Positions 27,054 through 34,445 of a DNA stretch of 64,000 nt are shown piece after piece (the stretch's first letter is position 1; each line of letters opens with the position of its first letter). The DNA is taken from positions 1 through 64,000 of the IMG/VR virus record IMGVR_UViG_3300024999_000073; one strand, given 5' to 3'. Under the pieces are notes generated by a model. That model saw nothing but the letters and a program-made list of their open reading frames with translations, did not search any database and was not told where the DNA came from. The DNA comes from a virus. The position numbers were made by a program, and so were the translations under genes.

Positions 27054-27876
27054 AGAATTTATCTCTGAATTCATAGATTTCGACGAGCATGGCAGAGTAA
27101 GGGAGAAACCTGCACTCCGTCATAAGTTAGAGGGATTGTTGCCCGAAGAACTAGATGCTATAAAACGGCGGCGCATGGAAGTGAAATCGGGCCAATGCAA
27201 ACCCGAATGTAGTATTTGTAACGGTAGCGGCTATTACAGGTGTGACGTGCCCATTGAACATCCCGATTTCGGTAAACTGTTTATTTGCCCAAACGTAGAC
27301 AGGTGGAAACTACCGGGCGCGGTGCGTTATGGCATCACCGAAGAAGAAACCAGAAATCTAAGATGGGATGACCTGGATACATCTATAGTCGGAGTCGAGC
27401 AGGCAATCCATGACATACGAGCGGTAATGGATCGAGGCTTTGGATGGGTAATGCTAAGCGGAAGCTATGGATTAGGCAAGACCATGATGCTCAAGATAGC
27501 CATTGGTGCATCTATTAATGCTGGTAAAGACGCCGCTTACGTGCGCATGGCCGAAATCCTGGATAATTTGCGCGAAGGTTTTGATGAGCGCACGGGAGTA
27601 TCGGAAACAGCCCGACTTGACTGGTGGACTGACCTCAAAATCCTGGCGATAGACGAAATAGATCGCATTCGGGAAACCGAATATGGAACAGAAAGGCGGT
27701 TTGTGTTATTGGATCGCAGATACGAGCAGGCGTGTAGACAACAAAGCATCACCCTACTTGCCAGCAATATCGAGCCGGAAAAACTACCAGGATATTTATC
27801 GGATCGCATACTCGATGGTCGTTTTGCAGTTGTCAGATTTGCAGGAAAAAGCAAACGTTCGTCTATGGAGTGGTAG
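27046..27876 (+). CDS. DnaC/IstB-like AAA+ helicase loader
   Basis: 276 aa. An N-terminal zinc-binding-like segment (CKPECSICNGSGYYRC, ~residues 47-65) is followed by an AAA+ core: Walker A GSYGLGKTMM (~145-154), Walker B LKILAIDEIDRI (~200-212), sensor-1-like ITLLASNIEPEKL and arginine-finger region LSDRILDGR. Such proteins load the replicative helicase. No replicative helicase is visible here, so the phage may recruit that of the host. Start overlaps the initiator stop (ATGACTGA). Confidence 0.85.
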   Translation: MTEEFISEFIDFDEHGRVREKPALRHKLEGLLPEELDAIKRRRMEVKSGQCKPECSICNGSGYYRCDVPIEHPDFGKLFICPNVDRWKLPGAVRYGITEEETRNLRWDDLDTSIVGVEQAIHDIRAVMDRGFGWVMLSGSYGLGKTMMLKIAIGASINAGKDAAYVRMAEILDNLREGFDERTGVSETARLDWWTDLKILAIDEIDRIRETEYGTERRFVLLDRRYEQACRQQSITLLASNIEPEKLPGYLSDRILDGRFAVVRFAGKSKRSSMEW

Positions 27877-27878
27877 GT

Positions 27879-28091
27879 GTGCATTGCAGAAAAGCGCGCC
27901 GCTTATTTTTGTTATGGCACCTTGATAAAGGCCATAGAGCAGGCTATCTGGCGCACGTCAAAGCCTGTCCAGATTGCCAGGCAGAATTAAATCGCTTGAT
28001 GGAACAGGAACGAGCAAGATTGCCGCTAAATCCATATACATTGGAGCAAGAAGCGACGCTAGACGAAGAATTGAAAGGAAATGAGGTATGA
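27879..28091 (+). CDS. Small zinc-finger protein (zf-HC2-like)
   Basis: 70 aa from GTG 27879 with GGAG/TAGG just upstream; GTG 27870 in the same frame is the alternative. HLDKGHRAGYLAHVKACPDCQAEL carries an H-x3-C-x2-C pattern like the zinc-binding anti-sigma domains. It lies between helicase loader and LexA-type HTH genes with overlaps, so it is part of the early operon. A role in regulating host sigma factor is possible but only a guess. Confidence 0.6.
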   Translation: MHCRKARRLFLLWHLDKGHRAGYLAHVKACPDCQAELNRLMEQERARLPLNPYTLEQEATLDEELKGNEV

Positions 28092-28342
28092 GTCCAAGAA
28101 AAGAATATGAAACTGGTATTGAAGCACGCAAGAATATAGTTGCATACATTCGCAGATTTACAGCCGTAAATGGCTACTCTCCGAATTTGCGTGAAATCAT
28201 GGATGCATGTGATTTATGCAGCACATCTCTAGTCAGCCATCATCTTATAAGATTACGAGAAGCAGGCGTGATTTCGTATAAAGACAAATTAACAAGAACA
28301 CTACGCGTAATCGAACGAGAGGCAGAAATTGGACAAACCTGA
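28088..28342 (+). CDS. LexA-type winged HTH protein without peptidase domain
   Basis: 84 aa. It matches the LexA N-terminal DNA-binding domain: IVAYIRRFTAVNGYSPNLREI, then the recognition region CSTSLVSHHLIRLREAGVI and a wing (SYKDKLTRTLRV). LexA proteins are ~200 aa with a C-terminal serine protease; that part is absent here. It overlaps its neighbours by a few bases. It could bind host SOS operators, or the dispersed palindrome of this phage; both are inference. Confidence 0.75.
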   Translation: MSPRKEYETGIEARKNIVAYIRRFTAVNGYSPNLREIMDACDLCSTSLVSHHLIRLREAGVISYKDKLTRTLRVIEREAEIGQT

Positions 28343-28556
28343 GACGAAAAACGTTGGTGCAGATGGTAGCATGAGAGGGCTATTGATGTTCATGCTATCG
28401 AGCTATTTAGAGTGGGCAACCGTGCTTATGCTTGCGGGAATATTTAAGTGGATCCAGGCTGAACCGCTGGCGATATTGTGCATAACCCTACTTGGTGGCA
28501 CAGTTCAGGTGATCGTGACATTCTACGTGATGATGAAAATGTTCGAGGTGAAATAG
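28329..28556 (+). CDS. Small two-helix membrane protein
   Basis: 75 aa, TTG start overlapping the LexA-type gene by 14 nt. Two hydrophobic helices at ~residues 18-40 and ~46-66 (AILCITLLGGTVQVIVTFYV). Function unknown; early-operon placement rather than lysis placement argues against a holin. Confidence 0.55.
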   Translation: MDKPETKNVGADGSMRGLLMFMLSSYLEWATVLMLAGIFKWIQAEPLAILCITLLGGTVQVIVTFYVMMKMFEVK

Positions 28557-28557
28557 C

Positions 28558-28887
28558 ATGAAGGCTGCTGCAGAAGTTCGAGAGCATATTTGGAATAAAT
28601 CGAGAGCCATCGAAACCGGTGTCGTTGAGCGCAGAATAACCTCACGTGGAGAGAAAGGCGCGATCATAGGCTGGCTGAACAAGACCTGTGGCGGCAGCGA
28701 TAACAGGCATTTGCTTCTAGGATTCCTGTTCTACGGTGACAACAACATGAGCACCTATGAGTTGACAGATGCGGAGTGGCAAGTCCTTTATGAGTGGTGT
28801 GGCTTCTTTGAAGAAGACAACACCTGGCATGTGGCGCAAACGTTTCTCGATAATGTCAAAACCGTGATGGAGGCTATGAGAACATAA
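28558..28887 (+). CDS. Unknown early protein
   Basis: 109 aa. No family recognised. C-terminal residues ~65-109 (STYELTDAEWQVLYEWCGFF, TFLDNVKTVMEAM) are helical; the N-terminus is basic. Starts one base after the preceding stop. Confidence 0.5.
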   Translation: MKAAAEVREHIWNKSRAIETGVVERRITSRGEKGAIIGWLNKTCGGSDNRHLLLGFLFYGDNNMSTYELTDAEWQVLYEWCGFFEEDNTWHVAQTFLDNVKTVMEAMRT

Positions 28888-28904
28888 GAGGCAAGTAGGA
28901 TGTC

Positions 28905-29204
28905 TTGAATCGATATGCAGCTAAAGTTGACGCCAACCAGGCCGAGATCGTTGAAGCTGTCCGAAAGATTGGAGTCAGCGTTCTACTCTTGCATACTGTT
29001 GGTAAAGGATGTCCCGATAATCTCTGGGGCATAGACATAGACAGTGAATTTAGTGTGAATATTCTGGTGGAAATCAAAACCGAGAAAGGCAAGTTGACTC
29101 CTGACGAGGAGATATTCTTTGATACCTGGCGTGGGCAGGTATGCATTATCAGGAGCGTAGAAGAGGCAGTAGAATTAGTCAATCAGATCAGAAATAAGAG
29201 GTAA
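28905..29204 (+). CDS. VRR-NUC-like nuclease
   Basis: 99 aa from TTG 28905. It carries the compact PD-(D/E)XK pattern of phage VRR-NUC-like proteins: AKVDANQAEIVEAVRK, HTVGKGCPDNLWGI with the catalytic D, and LVEIKTEKGKLTPDEEIFF with the ExK catalytic pair. These stand-alone nucleases cut branched DNA in replication or recombination. Its place in the replication operon fits. Confidence 0.75.
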   Translation: MNRYAAKVDANQAEIVEAVRKIGVSVLLLHTVGKGCPDNLWGIDIDSEFSVNILVEIKTEKGKLTPDEEIFFDTWRGQVCIIRSVEEAVELVNQIRNKR

Positions 29205-29208
29205 AGAG

Positions 29209-29448
29209 ATGGACAACAATAGTGAAAATAAAGTGGAAGTGAAAAACGAAATGTCAATAATAGTATCCAGAGGTTCTCCTTGTATGGAGATTTCCCTATC
29301 AAACCAAGGTAGCATGAAAAGCATTTGGATGCTCACAATGCGGAAATCAAGCTCATGGATTGTGTTAAATTGGGATCATTGGCCTATTCTAGTAGGTATG
29401 GTTGAGCAGGCCATTCAAGCACGTGACGATATATTAGCGGAAAAGTGA
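29209..29448 (+). CDS. Unknown small early protein
   Basis: 79 aa, RBS AAGAGG. Beta-rich (SIIVSRGSPCMEISLSNQG, SIWMLTMRKSSSWIVLNW) with no recognised family. Its stop overlaps the next ATG (TGATG). Confidence 0.5.
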   Translation: MDNNSENKVEVKNEMSIIVSRGSPCMEISLSNQGSMKSIWMLTMRKSSSWIVLNWDHWPILVGMVEQAIQARDDILAEK

Positions 29449-29567
29449 TGAAGAAGTATATCGAGAAGGTCAATAAATATATAAACGAGAACATCTATAC
29501 GCTCTCATTTTATGCGTTGTTAGTCGTGATTGTGCTATGTACCCCTACAGGAGTTCGTGGTGGCTAA
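29448..29567 (+). CDS. 39-aa single-pass membrane protein
   Basis: Short ORF coupled by a TGATG overlap to the gene before it. Basic N-terminus (MKKYIEKVNKYINEN) and one hydrophobic helix (IYTLSFYALLVVIVLCTP). It overlaps the next start. Function unknown; one of several tiny membrane proteins of this phage. Confidence 0.5.
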   Translation: MKKYIEKVNKYINENIYTLSFYALLVVIVLCTPTGVRGG

Positions 29568-29883
29568 GTTCAAAATCCTACGGATTGATGAGACTTTCGA
29601 GGTCCCATCAGAGGTGGCGAAGTGCCCGATATGCGGGTCTAAGTTATTCGCGTCCTTTGAGGAATGGAATCATGGCGGCGACGGATTACTTATCGGAGTC
29701 GATGTCCATCTGGATTGCGAAGCCGAACCTGATGACATAAACTCACAAGAGTGGAAAAGCTGGTTTGCTGGTCACTATCAGACACCGTATGTATATTGGT
29801 TGCCAGTATGTATTGCAGTTGAAAAATGGACAACTGCAAACTTTCGTTTCTGCAACGAGAAAACAGATGCAGAAAACTGGTAG
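29560..29883 (+). CDS. Unknown protein with CxxC zinc-ribbon start
   Basis: 107 aa from GTG 29560, chosen for AGGAG 6-7 nt upstream; a longer frame start at 29530 lacks an RBS. KCPICGSKLFASF is a zinc-ribbon half, with later cysteines (HLDCEAEPDD, PVCIAVEKW) as possible partners. No family recognised. Confidence 0.5.
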   Translation: MAKFKILRIDETFEVPSEVAKCPICGSKLFASFEEWNHGGDGLLIGVDVHLDCEAEPDDINSQEWKSWFAGHYQTPYVYWLPVCIAVEKWTTANFRFCNEKTDAENW

Positions 29884-29922
29884 CCTGGAAAGCATCGGTA
29901 GCGATAATGGCAGATGAAATCT

Positions 29923-29935
29923 GCGAACATTCGCA
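29923..29935 (+). repeat. Dispersed 13-bp element, copy 3 (GCGAACATTCGCA)
   Basis: Part of the 16-bp CTGCGAACATTCGCAG, 15 nt before the ATG at 29951, directly ahead of the ribosome site. Confidence 0.85.
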
Positions 29936-29950
29936 GGAATAGAGGCTGAA

Positions 29951-30235
29951 ATGGCGGAGAAATATAAGTATCATTGTACTCCAGTACCAGGAACGTTGTG
30001 CAAAGAAGAAGCACAATGGCTGGTTTGGTTCGAGAAATGTGGTAATTTATACACATACATGTGTACTCATCATGCAACGGAAGCGATGAAAAACGGTGTG
30101 GATGGCTACGCTGTGATTTGTGTTCGCTCTTTTGAAGATGCTGTGTGCCTGTGTATGCCTGACATTGAGAAGGCCATAGAAATATTCCTGAATTCAGTTG
30201 AGAGCGCCGTAGGATTTCAAAAGCATGGACGATAA
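29951..30235 (+). CDS. Unknown cysteine-containing early protein
   Basis: 94 aa, RBS AGAGG. Contains spaced cysteines and histidines (YHCTPVPGTLCKEEA, YMCTHHATEAM, CLCMPDIEKAIE) but no standard zinc motif I can name. The 13-bp element lies in its leader. It overlaps the methyltransferase-like gene by 11 nt. Confidence 0.5.
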   Translation: MAEKYKYHCTPVPGTLCKEEAQWLVWFEKCGNLYTYMCTHHATEAMKNGVDGYAVICVRSFEDAVCLCMPDIEKAIEIFLNSVESAVGFQKHGR

Positions 30236-32846
30236 AATCTTGCAAGACTTTTTAGAGCAATTCAAAGCCGAGGATTGGTATGGCCTATATCATGGAGGCT
30301 GGAAGAACGAAGTAATACCGGCGTCTCAAAGCCATCCCGCGAAATTCAGCCGTCGCTTGATTCGTCGTATCTACGAACATGCCTTTGCGGAAGGCTGGTT
30401 GAAAAAAGGATTGCGAGTGCTGGATATTTTCGGAGGCGTCGCACTTGGAAGTTTGGACGCCATGCAGATGGGATTGAATTGGGTGGGCGTAGAGATAGAG
30501 CCGCGCTGGGTTGCATGTGGGATGGGCGGCCATTGCGACGGCCAACCCATCGTAGTTGAGGCCAAACCTGGGATTCGAGGTTGGTATGTGGTGTACAGAG
30601 ATGGCGAGAACGGAAACTTCAGCGAGTTCTACATCGGAGTAAACGGAGAACCCAGTCAAGACGAGCCGGATGGCGAGGGTTTCAAGTCACGCAAAATCGC
30701 GCTTGCATTTGCGCATGAACTTGACATGGACGGCCTGGAGCTACGCAAGGTCAGGGAGGGTCAGACTTTCGCCAAAGCCTCTTTATGTGGGAACAAAGAA
30801 AAGCACGAAGCGCACGAGATCAAAGGCAATATCCAGCTTTGGAACGATAAATATGCGGGAATGCCACATTGGGGAACTGCGGTCTTATTGAAAGGCGACT
30901 CTCGCAAGCTCAGGAAAGTATTGGCCGAGAATGGGCATCTAGGGAGCCAGGACATGAGCGCGAGTAGCCCTCCATTCCAGGAGACTAATGCCGATGGAGG
31001 CTGGCAAATGTTGGGAAAGTACGCCCGCCAGGGCCGCTTGACGGTAGACCAGGTGAAAGGTAAATCGGACAAATCCTACCCTTCTTGGGAAGAAAGCAGA
31101 GATACAGGCCCCGGAGACGCAGCCGAGAACCTGTCAAATTTTGACAACGGCGATTACCAGGCGATAGTTAGCTCACCCCCTTATGCTGAGACCGGATTGC
31201 GCAACATTGACGACAAGGCGGAGATAATCAATCAAGGACGTAGAGAGCGCGGGGAAGTGCAAGGTGGGACGGGCAGAAGCGGGGTGTTAGGGCAATCGCT
31301 GATACAGGGAGACGGGTATGGATTGGCGCCCGAAAATCTAGGCAATCTACAGCCCGATGGCTTCGATGCCTGTCTTGCGTCACCTCCATACGCCCAGGCC
31401 AGGATAGAAGGGCAAGGCGACGAGGGAGCGTCGGGGTTACGCAACGAAGACGGAAGTTTTGTACGTGGGTCTGAGGGCTGGCAGAAGCGAGTAGAACTTG
31501 GCGACCGCTACGGCGAAACCCCCGGCCAACTTGGAAGTCTAGAAGCTGAGCATTTTGATTTTGAGGTAGGGAGTCCGCCATTCATAGCGCAGGGTGGGGG
31601 TGGGAATGTTACATCCACAGGAGGCCCATTAGCAGATGCAAGTATGATAAAGCGACATGGGGCAGGAAATTCTGCATCGATGGCTTATGGGGAGGACTCA
31701 GCTAACCTGGCGGCGATGGATGGCGAGGGCTTTGATGATGCTGTGGAGAAATCTTGCGAACATTCGCAGGATAATGGGCAGCCGGATTTAGCCCTTAGCT
31801 CTCCACCCTATGTTTCCGGTGGGCATCACCCAGATCAAACCGGGGCTTGGGGAGGGCGACTCAACGTTATTGATGAGAGCGAGGCTAGTTACGGCAAACA
31901 GATCGGGCAAATGGGGCAAATGGATGTTAAGGACTTTGATTTAGCCGCAGCCAGTCCGCCATTTAGTGAGAGTTTGAGCGGGGATAGGGTGATACCTGAA
32001 ATAAGAGTAGCCAGAGCACGAGCAATGGGTCTTATAAGCGCGGCGGATGTATCCCCCATTGATTCAGAGAAATTTGGGGAACGTTCGCAAGAAATAGGCG
32101 GGGAGGCAGCCCAGCTTTCTCATATGGCAAATACCGAAGCAGATTTCGACCTCTCCGCGACTTCTCCTCCATACGCGGACTCGGTGAACTCTGAGAAATC
32201 GGGGATAGATTTCAGCAAAGGCCAGTTGGATTATCCGGGCCGGAAACTACACGAATCACGTATTACCATGCAAAAGCGGCACCACAACGACCGCAATTAT
32301 GGACAAGAGCCGGGCCAGCTTGGAGCTATGGAAGACAAAGCATTCGAGGGTTCGGTGTCAAGTCCTCCATTCGAGGCCAGCACCGGCGACCGTCCTAGTG
32401 CGAGCATACGCGCTACTTTCGATAGAGGCGAAACCGTGTTCGGGCCAGCGATGTTGAACGACAGCGGGTATGGTGCAGATAGTGGCAACATCGGTAATGA
32501 CAGCGGCATGGACTTCTGGTCGGCGTCCAAGCAGATACTCCAGGAGCTTTTTTCCGTACTTCGTCCTGGGGCAAAAGCCATCTTCGTTTTAAAGCGATAT
32601 ATCAAGGATTCCAAGATTGTTCAGTTCCCGGCGCAATGGGCCTATCTAGCTGCTACAGTTGGGTTTATACCCCTGCATTGGCACAAGTGCTGGATGATCG
32701 AAGACAGAGGCACACAATATGACCTATTCGGCGGCAAAATAGAGAAGATCACAGCCAGGTACTCATTCTTCCGCAGACTGCACGCCAAGAAATACCCGCA
32801 CCTGGAAATTCAATACGAAGATGTGATTTGTTTTCTTAGACCGTAG
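30225..32846 (+). CDS. DNA methyltransferase-like protein with eight SPPY/SPPF motifs
   Basis: 873 aa. Residues ~62-95 (LRVLDIFGGVALGSLDAMQ, VGVEIEPRWVACG) are an AdoMet-binding motif I. From ~residue 245 to ~720 the catalytic motif IV of amino-methyltransferases (SPPY/SPPF) occurs eight times, about every 65-70 residues, often preceded by YG..PGQLG.L....FD. The C-terminal part (LRPGAKAIFVLKRYI, then WHKCWMIEDRGTQYDLFGG) looks like the end of one methyltransferase fold. Normal enzymes have one motif IV. Two dispersed 13-bp elements lie inside it in-frame. Related multi-SPPY proteins occur in metagenomes as far as I recall; target and activity are unknown. Confidence 0.7.
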   Translation: MDDKILQDFLEQFKAEDWYGLYHGGWKNEVIPASQSHPAKFSRRLIRRIYEHAFAEGWLKKGLRVLDIFGGVALGSLDAMQMGLNWVGVEIEPRWVACGMGGHCDGQPIVVEAKPGIRGWYVVYRDGENGNFSEFYIGVNGEPSQDEPDGEGFKSRKIALAFAHELDMDGLELRKVREGQTFAKASLCGNKEKHEAHEIKGNIQLWNDKYAGMPHWGTAVLLKGDSRKLRKVLAENGHLGSQDMSASSPPFQETNADGGWQMLGKYARQGRLTVDQVKGKSDKSYPSWEESRDTGPGDAAENLSNFDNGDYQAIVSSPPYAETGLRNIDDKAEIINQGRRERGEVQGGTGRSGVLGQSLIQGDGYGLAPENLGNLQPDGFDACLASPPYAQARIEGQGDEGASGLRNEDGSFVRGSEGWQKRVELGDRYGETPGQLGSLEAEHFDFEVGSPPFIAQGGGGNVTSTGGPLADASMIKRHGAGNSASMAYGEDSANLAAMDGEGFDDAVEKSCEHSQDNGQPDLALSSPPYVSGGHHPDQTGAWGGRLNVIDESEASYGKQIGQMGQMDVKDFDLAAASPPFSESLSGDRVIPEIRVARARAMGLISAADVSPIDSEKFGERSQEIGGEAAQLSHMANTEADFDLSATSPPYADSVNSEKSGIDFSKGQLDYPGRKLHESRITMQKRHHNDRNYGQEPGQLGAMEDKAFEGSVSSPPFEASTGDRPSASIRATFDRGETVFGPAMLNDSGYGADSGNIGNDSGMDFWSASKQILQELFSVLRPGAKAIFVLKRYIKDSKIVQFPAQWAYLAATVGFIPLHWHKCWMIEDRGTQYDLFGGKIEKITARYSFFRRLHAKKYPHLEIQYEDVICFLRP
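31756..31768 (+). repeat. Dispersed 13-bp element, copy 4 (GCGAACATTCGCA)
   Basis: Within the methyltransferase-like gene, read as C-E-H-S-Q-D. Confidence 0.8.
32077..32089 (+). repeat. Dispersed 13-bp element, copy 5 (GGGAACGTTCGCA)
   Basis: Within the methyltransferase-like gene, read as G-E-R-S-Q-E in the same phase as copy 4. Confidence 0.75.
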
Positions 32847-32855
32847 GAGACAAAA

Positions 32856-32933
32856 ATGGCGCATAAAATGAATATGCCTATTATCGAAATTGTATTAAGG
32901 GAGCGAAACCATAATGAGATACAAACTGACTGA
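32856..32933 (+). CDS. Possible 25-aa leader-type peptide
   Basis: ATG preceded by TAGGAGACAAAA, stop at 32931-32933 overlapping the next gene out of frame. Too short to recognise; good ribosome site and overlap suggest translational coupling. Confidence 0.3.
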   Translation: MAHKMNMPIIEIVLRERNHNEIQTD

Positions 32934-33159
32934 TGAAATCCGACAGAGTATTGAACCAATTATGTGGGGGAAACGTGCGCTAAAGAACCTTGACGGAGAA
33001 TACATAGACCTATGTGTAGATTGTTACTTCGATGCTGGCTTTGACGATGAACACGGCGATCATCCCGATCTCATCACAGGCGAGGCTATCTACAATCCGC
33101 GCAATGACCATTGTGCGGTATGTGGGAAGCCGCTTTTTGAGATAGACAATAGTGACTAG
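32914..33159 (+). CDS. Small zinc-binding-like protein A
   Basis: 81 aa, RBS AAGGGAG. Two CxxC pairs (LCVDCYFDAG and CAVCGKPLFE) suggest a zinc ribbon. It ends IDNSD, matching the FDNSD end of the following gene, so the two small genes may share a duplicated 3' end. No known family. Confidence 0.55.
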   Translation: MRYKLTDEIRQSIEPIMWGKRALKNLDGEYIDLCVDCYFDAGFDDEHGDHPDLITGEAIYNPRNDHCAVCGKPLFEIDNSD

Positions 33160-33187
33160 TCATAAAGGATATTGAAAGGGTATTGAA

Positions 33188-33454
33188 ATGACTGACAATA
33201 TAATGTTGATTGATATAATGGACGCTCATTACTATAGGAATACCGACCGATTCTGCCCAAGCTGTGGAGACAAGACAGTTATAGTCCTCCCAGAGATTCA
33301 GGAAGAAAATGCGGGCGATCAATATTTGTGCTATTCTTGTAGGTTTGGTGCTTTTGGTATTGGTTCTGATTATTCTGATTTAAATGATGGCGAAAAGGAA
33401 TCTATCATTGTTCAAGTGACAAAACGGCTTATAGAATTCGACAATAGCGACTAG
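33188..33454 (+). CDS. Small zinc-binding-like protein B
   Basis: 88 aa with CPSCGDKTVIVLPE and LCYSCRFGAFGIG, the four cysteines of a zinc ribbon. C-terminus FDNSD parallels the preceding gene. Function unknown. Confidence 0.55.
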   Translation: MTDNIMLIDIMDAHYYRNTDRFCPSCGDKTVIVLPEIQEENAGDQYLCYSCRFGAFGIGSDYSDLNDGEKESIIVQVTKRLIEFDNSD

Positions 33455-33463
33455 GTGACAACA

Positions 33464-33676
33464 ATGAAATGTATAATCGAACGTTATGGATATAAAACAA
33501 TGTGGGAATTTGGTGACAGGGAGAAGTTTGAAGAATATGAATTAGAACTTCCAACATCAGTTTTATTGATTGGAAACAAACTTAGACTTCCAGATAACCG
33601 AATAGTAGAGATTTTTGATACTCTATATGATGTCAATATAGCTACTCAAATCGTGCGTGTTTTTGCTACATTTTAA
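33464..33676 (+). CDS. Unknown small protein
   Basis: 70 aa from ATG 33464 (GTG 33455 possible). Beta-rich (ELPTSVLLIGNKLRLPDNR, IVEIFDTLYDV) and without recognised family. Last gene before the CCGCGGGAAAA element and the promoter at 33709. Confidence 0.5.
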   Translation: MKCIIERYGYKTMWEFGDREKFEEYELELPTSVLLIGNKLRLPDNRIVEIFDTLYDVNIATQIVRVFATF

Positions 33677-33689
33677 TATGGCAGGCACC

Positions 33690-33737
33690 GCGGGAAAACG
33701 AAGCGCGTTTGAAAAAACGGGTTTTAAGGGGTAAAAT
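33690..33737 (+). repeat. CCGCGGGAAAA...GGGTTTTAAGGGG element, copy 1
   Basis: CCGCGGGAAAA is followed ~20 nt later by AAAAAACGGGTTTTAAGGGG. Two other copies occur at 43527 and 45251. In this copy it coincides with a good promoter. Confidence 0.65.
33709..33737 (+). promoter_or_regulatory. Sigma-70-type promoter
   Basis: -35 TTGAAA (33709-33714), 17-bp spacer, -10 TAAAAT (33732-33737), ~50 nt before the 33789 start. Confidence 0.65.
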
Positions 33738-33788
33738 TGAGGCCTCGACAGAGAGGCAGAATTGCGGATTTAGAACCGGAGGCGAAGA

Positions 33789-34319
33789 ATGAAAATCTCA
33801 CAGCAAAAGATAAACGTGTTCTCGCAGGGGGATAACGGCCTGGAAGAACTGACATCTATTTCAATGCCGTTGGAGAAAGCATCGTCAACGTTCTTAGAGC
33901 GAGTCCTGATAGAACATTTGCATAAAGGGGATCATGATTTTATAAGCGAAACATTCTCATCGAAAAGTCTTTCACTTAGCGAAGCTGAAATAATACGCCA
34001 TATCCTCAGAAATATTCCCCCAGTATCTTCTTATCAAACCCTGAACGAGCTTATGGGCGGTGATATTACCAATGAGGATGAACTCAGGATAGCAGCGATT
34101 GGGAAGATCAGCCAGGAATATCCTGGGGTAATTATCCGCGTAATTGACGTAAGCGAATTGGCTGGCGAGATGCGGGTGCGCTTTTTCAAGGATGGTTTTT
34201 ACCAGGAGGAAAAAATCTTCCTGGACTTTAACACTAGATTTGACCCCAAAAAGATCGAAAAACCAACGAAAATCAATAAATTTGATGGCCTTAAAGATGC
34301 CATTACTTCAAATAAGTAA
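33789..34319 (+). CDS. Unknown protein under its own promoter
   Basis: 176 aa, RBS GGAGG. Helical N-terminal half (STFLERVLIEHLHKGDHDF, LSEAEIIRHILRNIPP) and beta-type C-terminal half (VIIRVIDVSELAGEMRVRF). I do not recognise a family. The strong promoter upstream suggests expression independent of the early operon. Confidence 0.55.
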   Translation: MKISQQKINVFSQGDNGLEELTSISMPLEKASSTFLERVLIEHLHKGDHDFISETFSSKSLSLSEAEIIRHILRNIPPVSSYQTLNELMGGDITNEDELRIAAIGKISQEYPGVIIRVIDVSELAGEMRVRFFKDGFYQEEKIFLDFNTRFDPKKIEKPTKINKFDGLKDAITSNK

Positions 34320-34395
34320 TGAAAGCGCGAATTGAAGATCAGGTTATAAACGATGTGATTTGAGGCTCAGAAAAATGATGTGAGCTAGAAAATTT

Positions 34396-34428
34396 CCAAA
34401 AATGTCATGTGGTTTCAATGTGATTTAG
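34396..34428 (+). repeat. TCATGTGGTTTCAATGTGA element, copy 1
   Basis: AAAAATGTCATGTGGTTTCA and following TGTGATTT; related copies at 44198-44256 and 45959-45985. Lies just upstream of the 34446 gene. Confidence 0.5.
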
Positions 34429-34445
34429 AAAGCGGAGGCAAAGCG

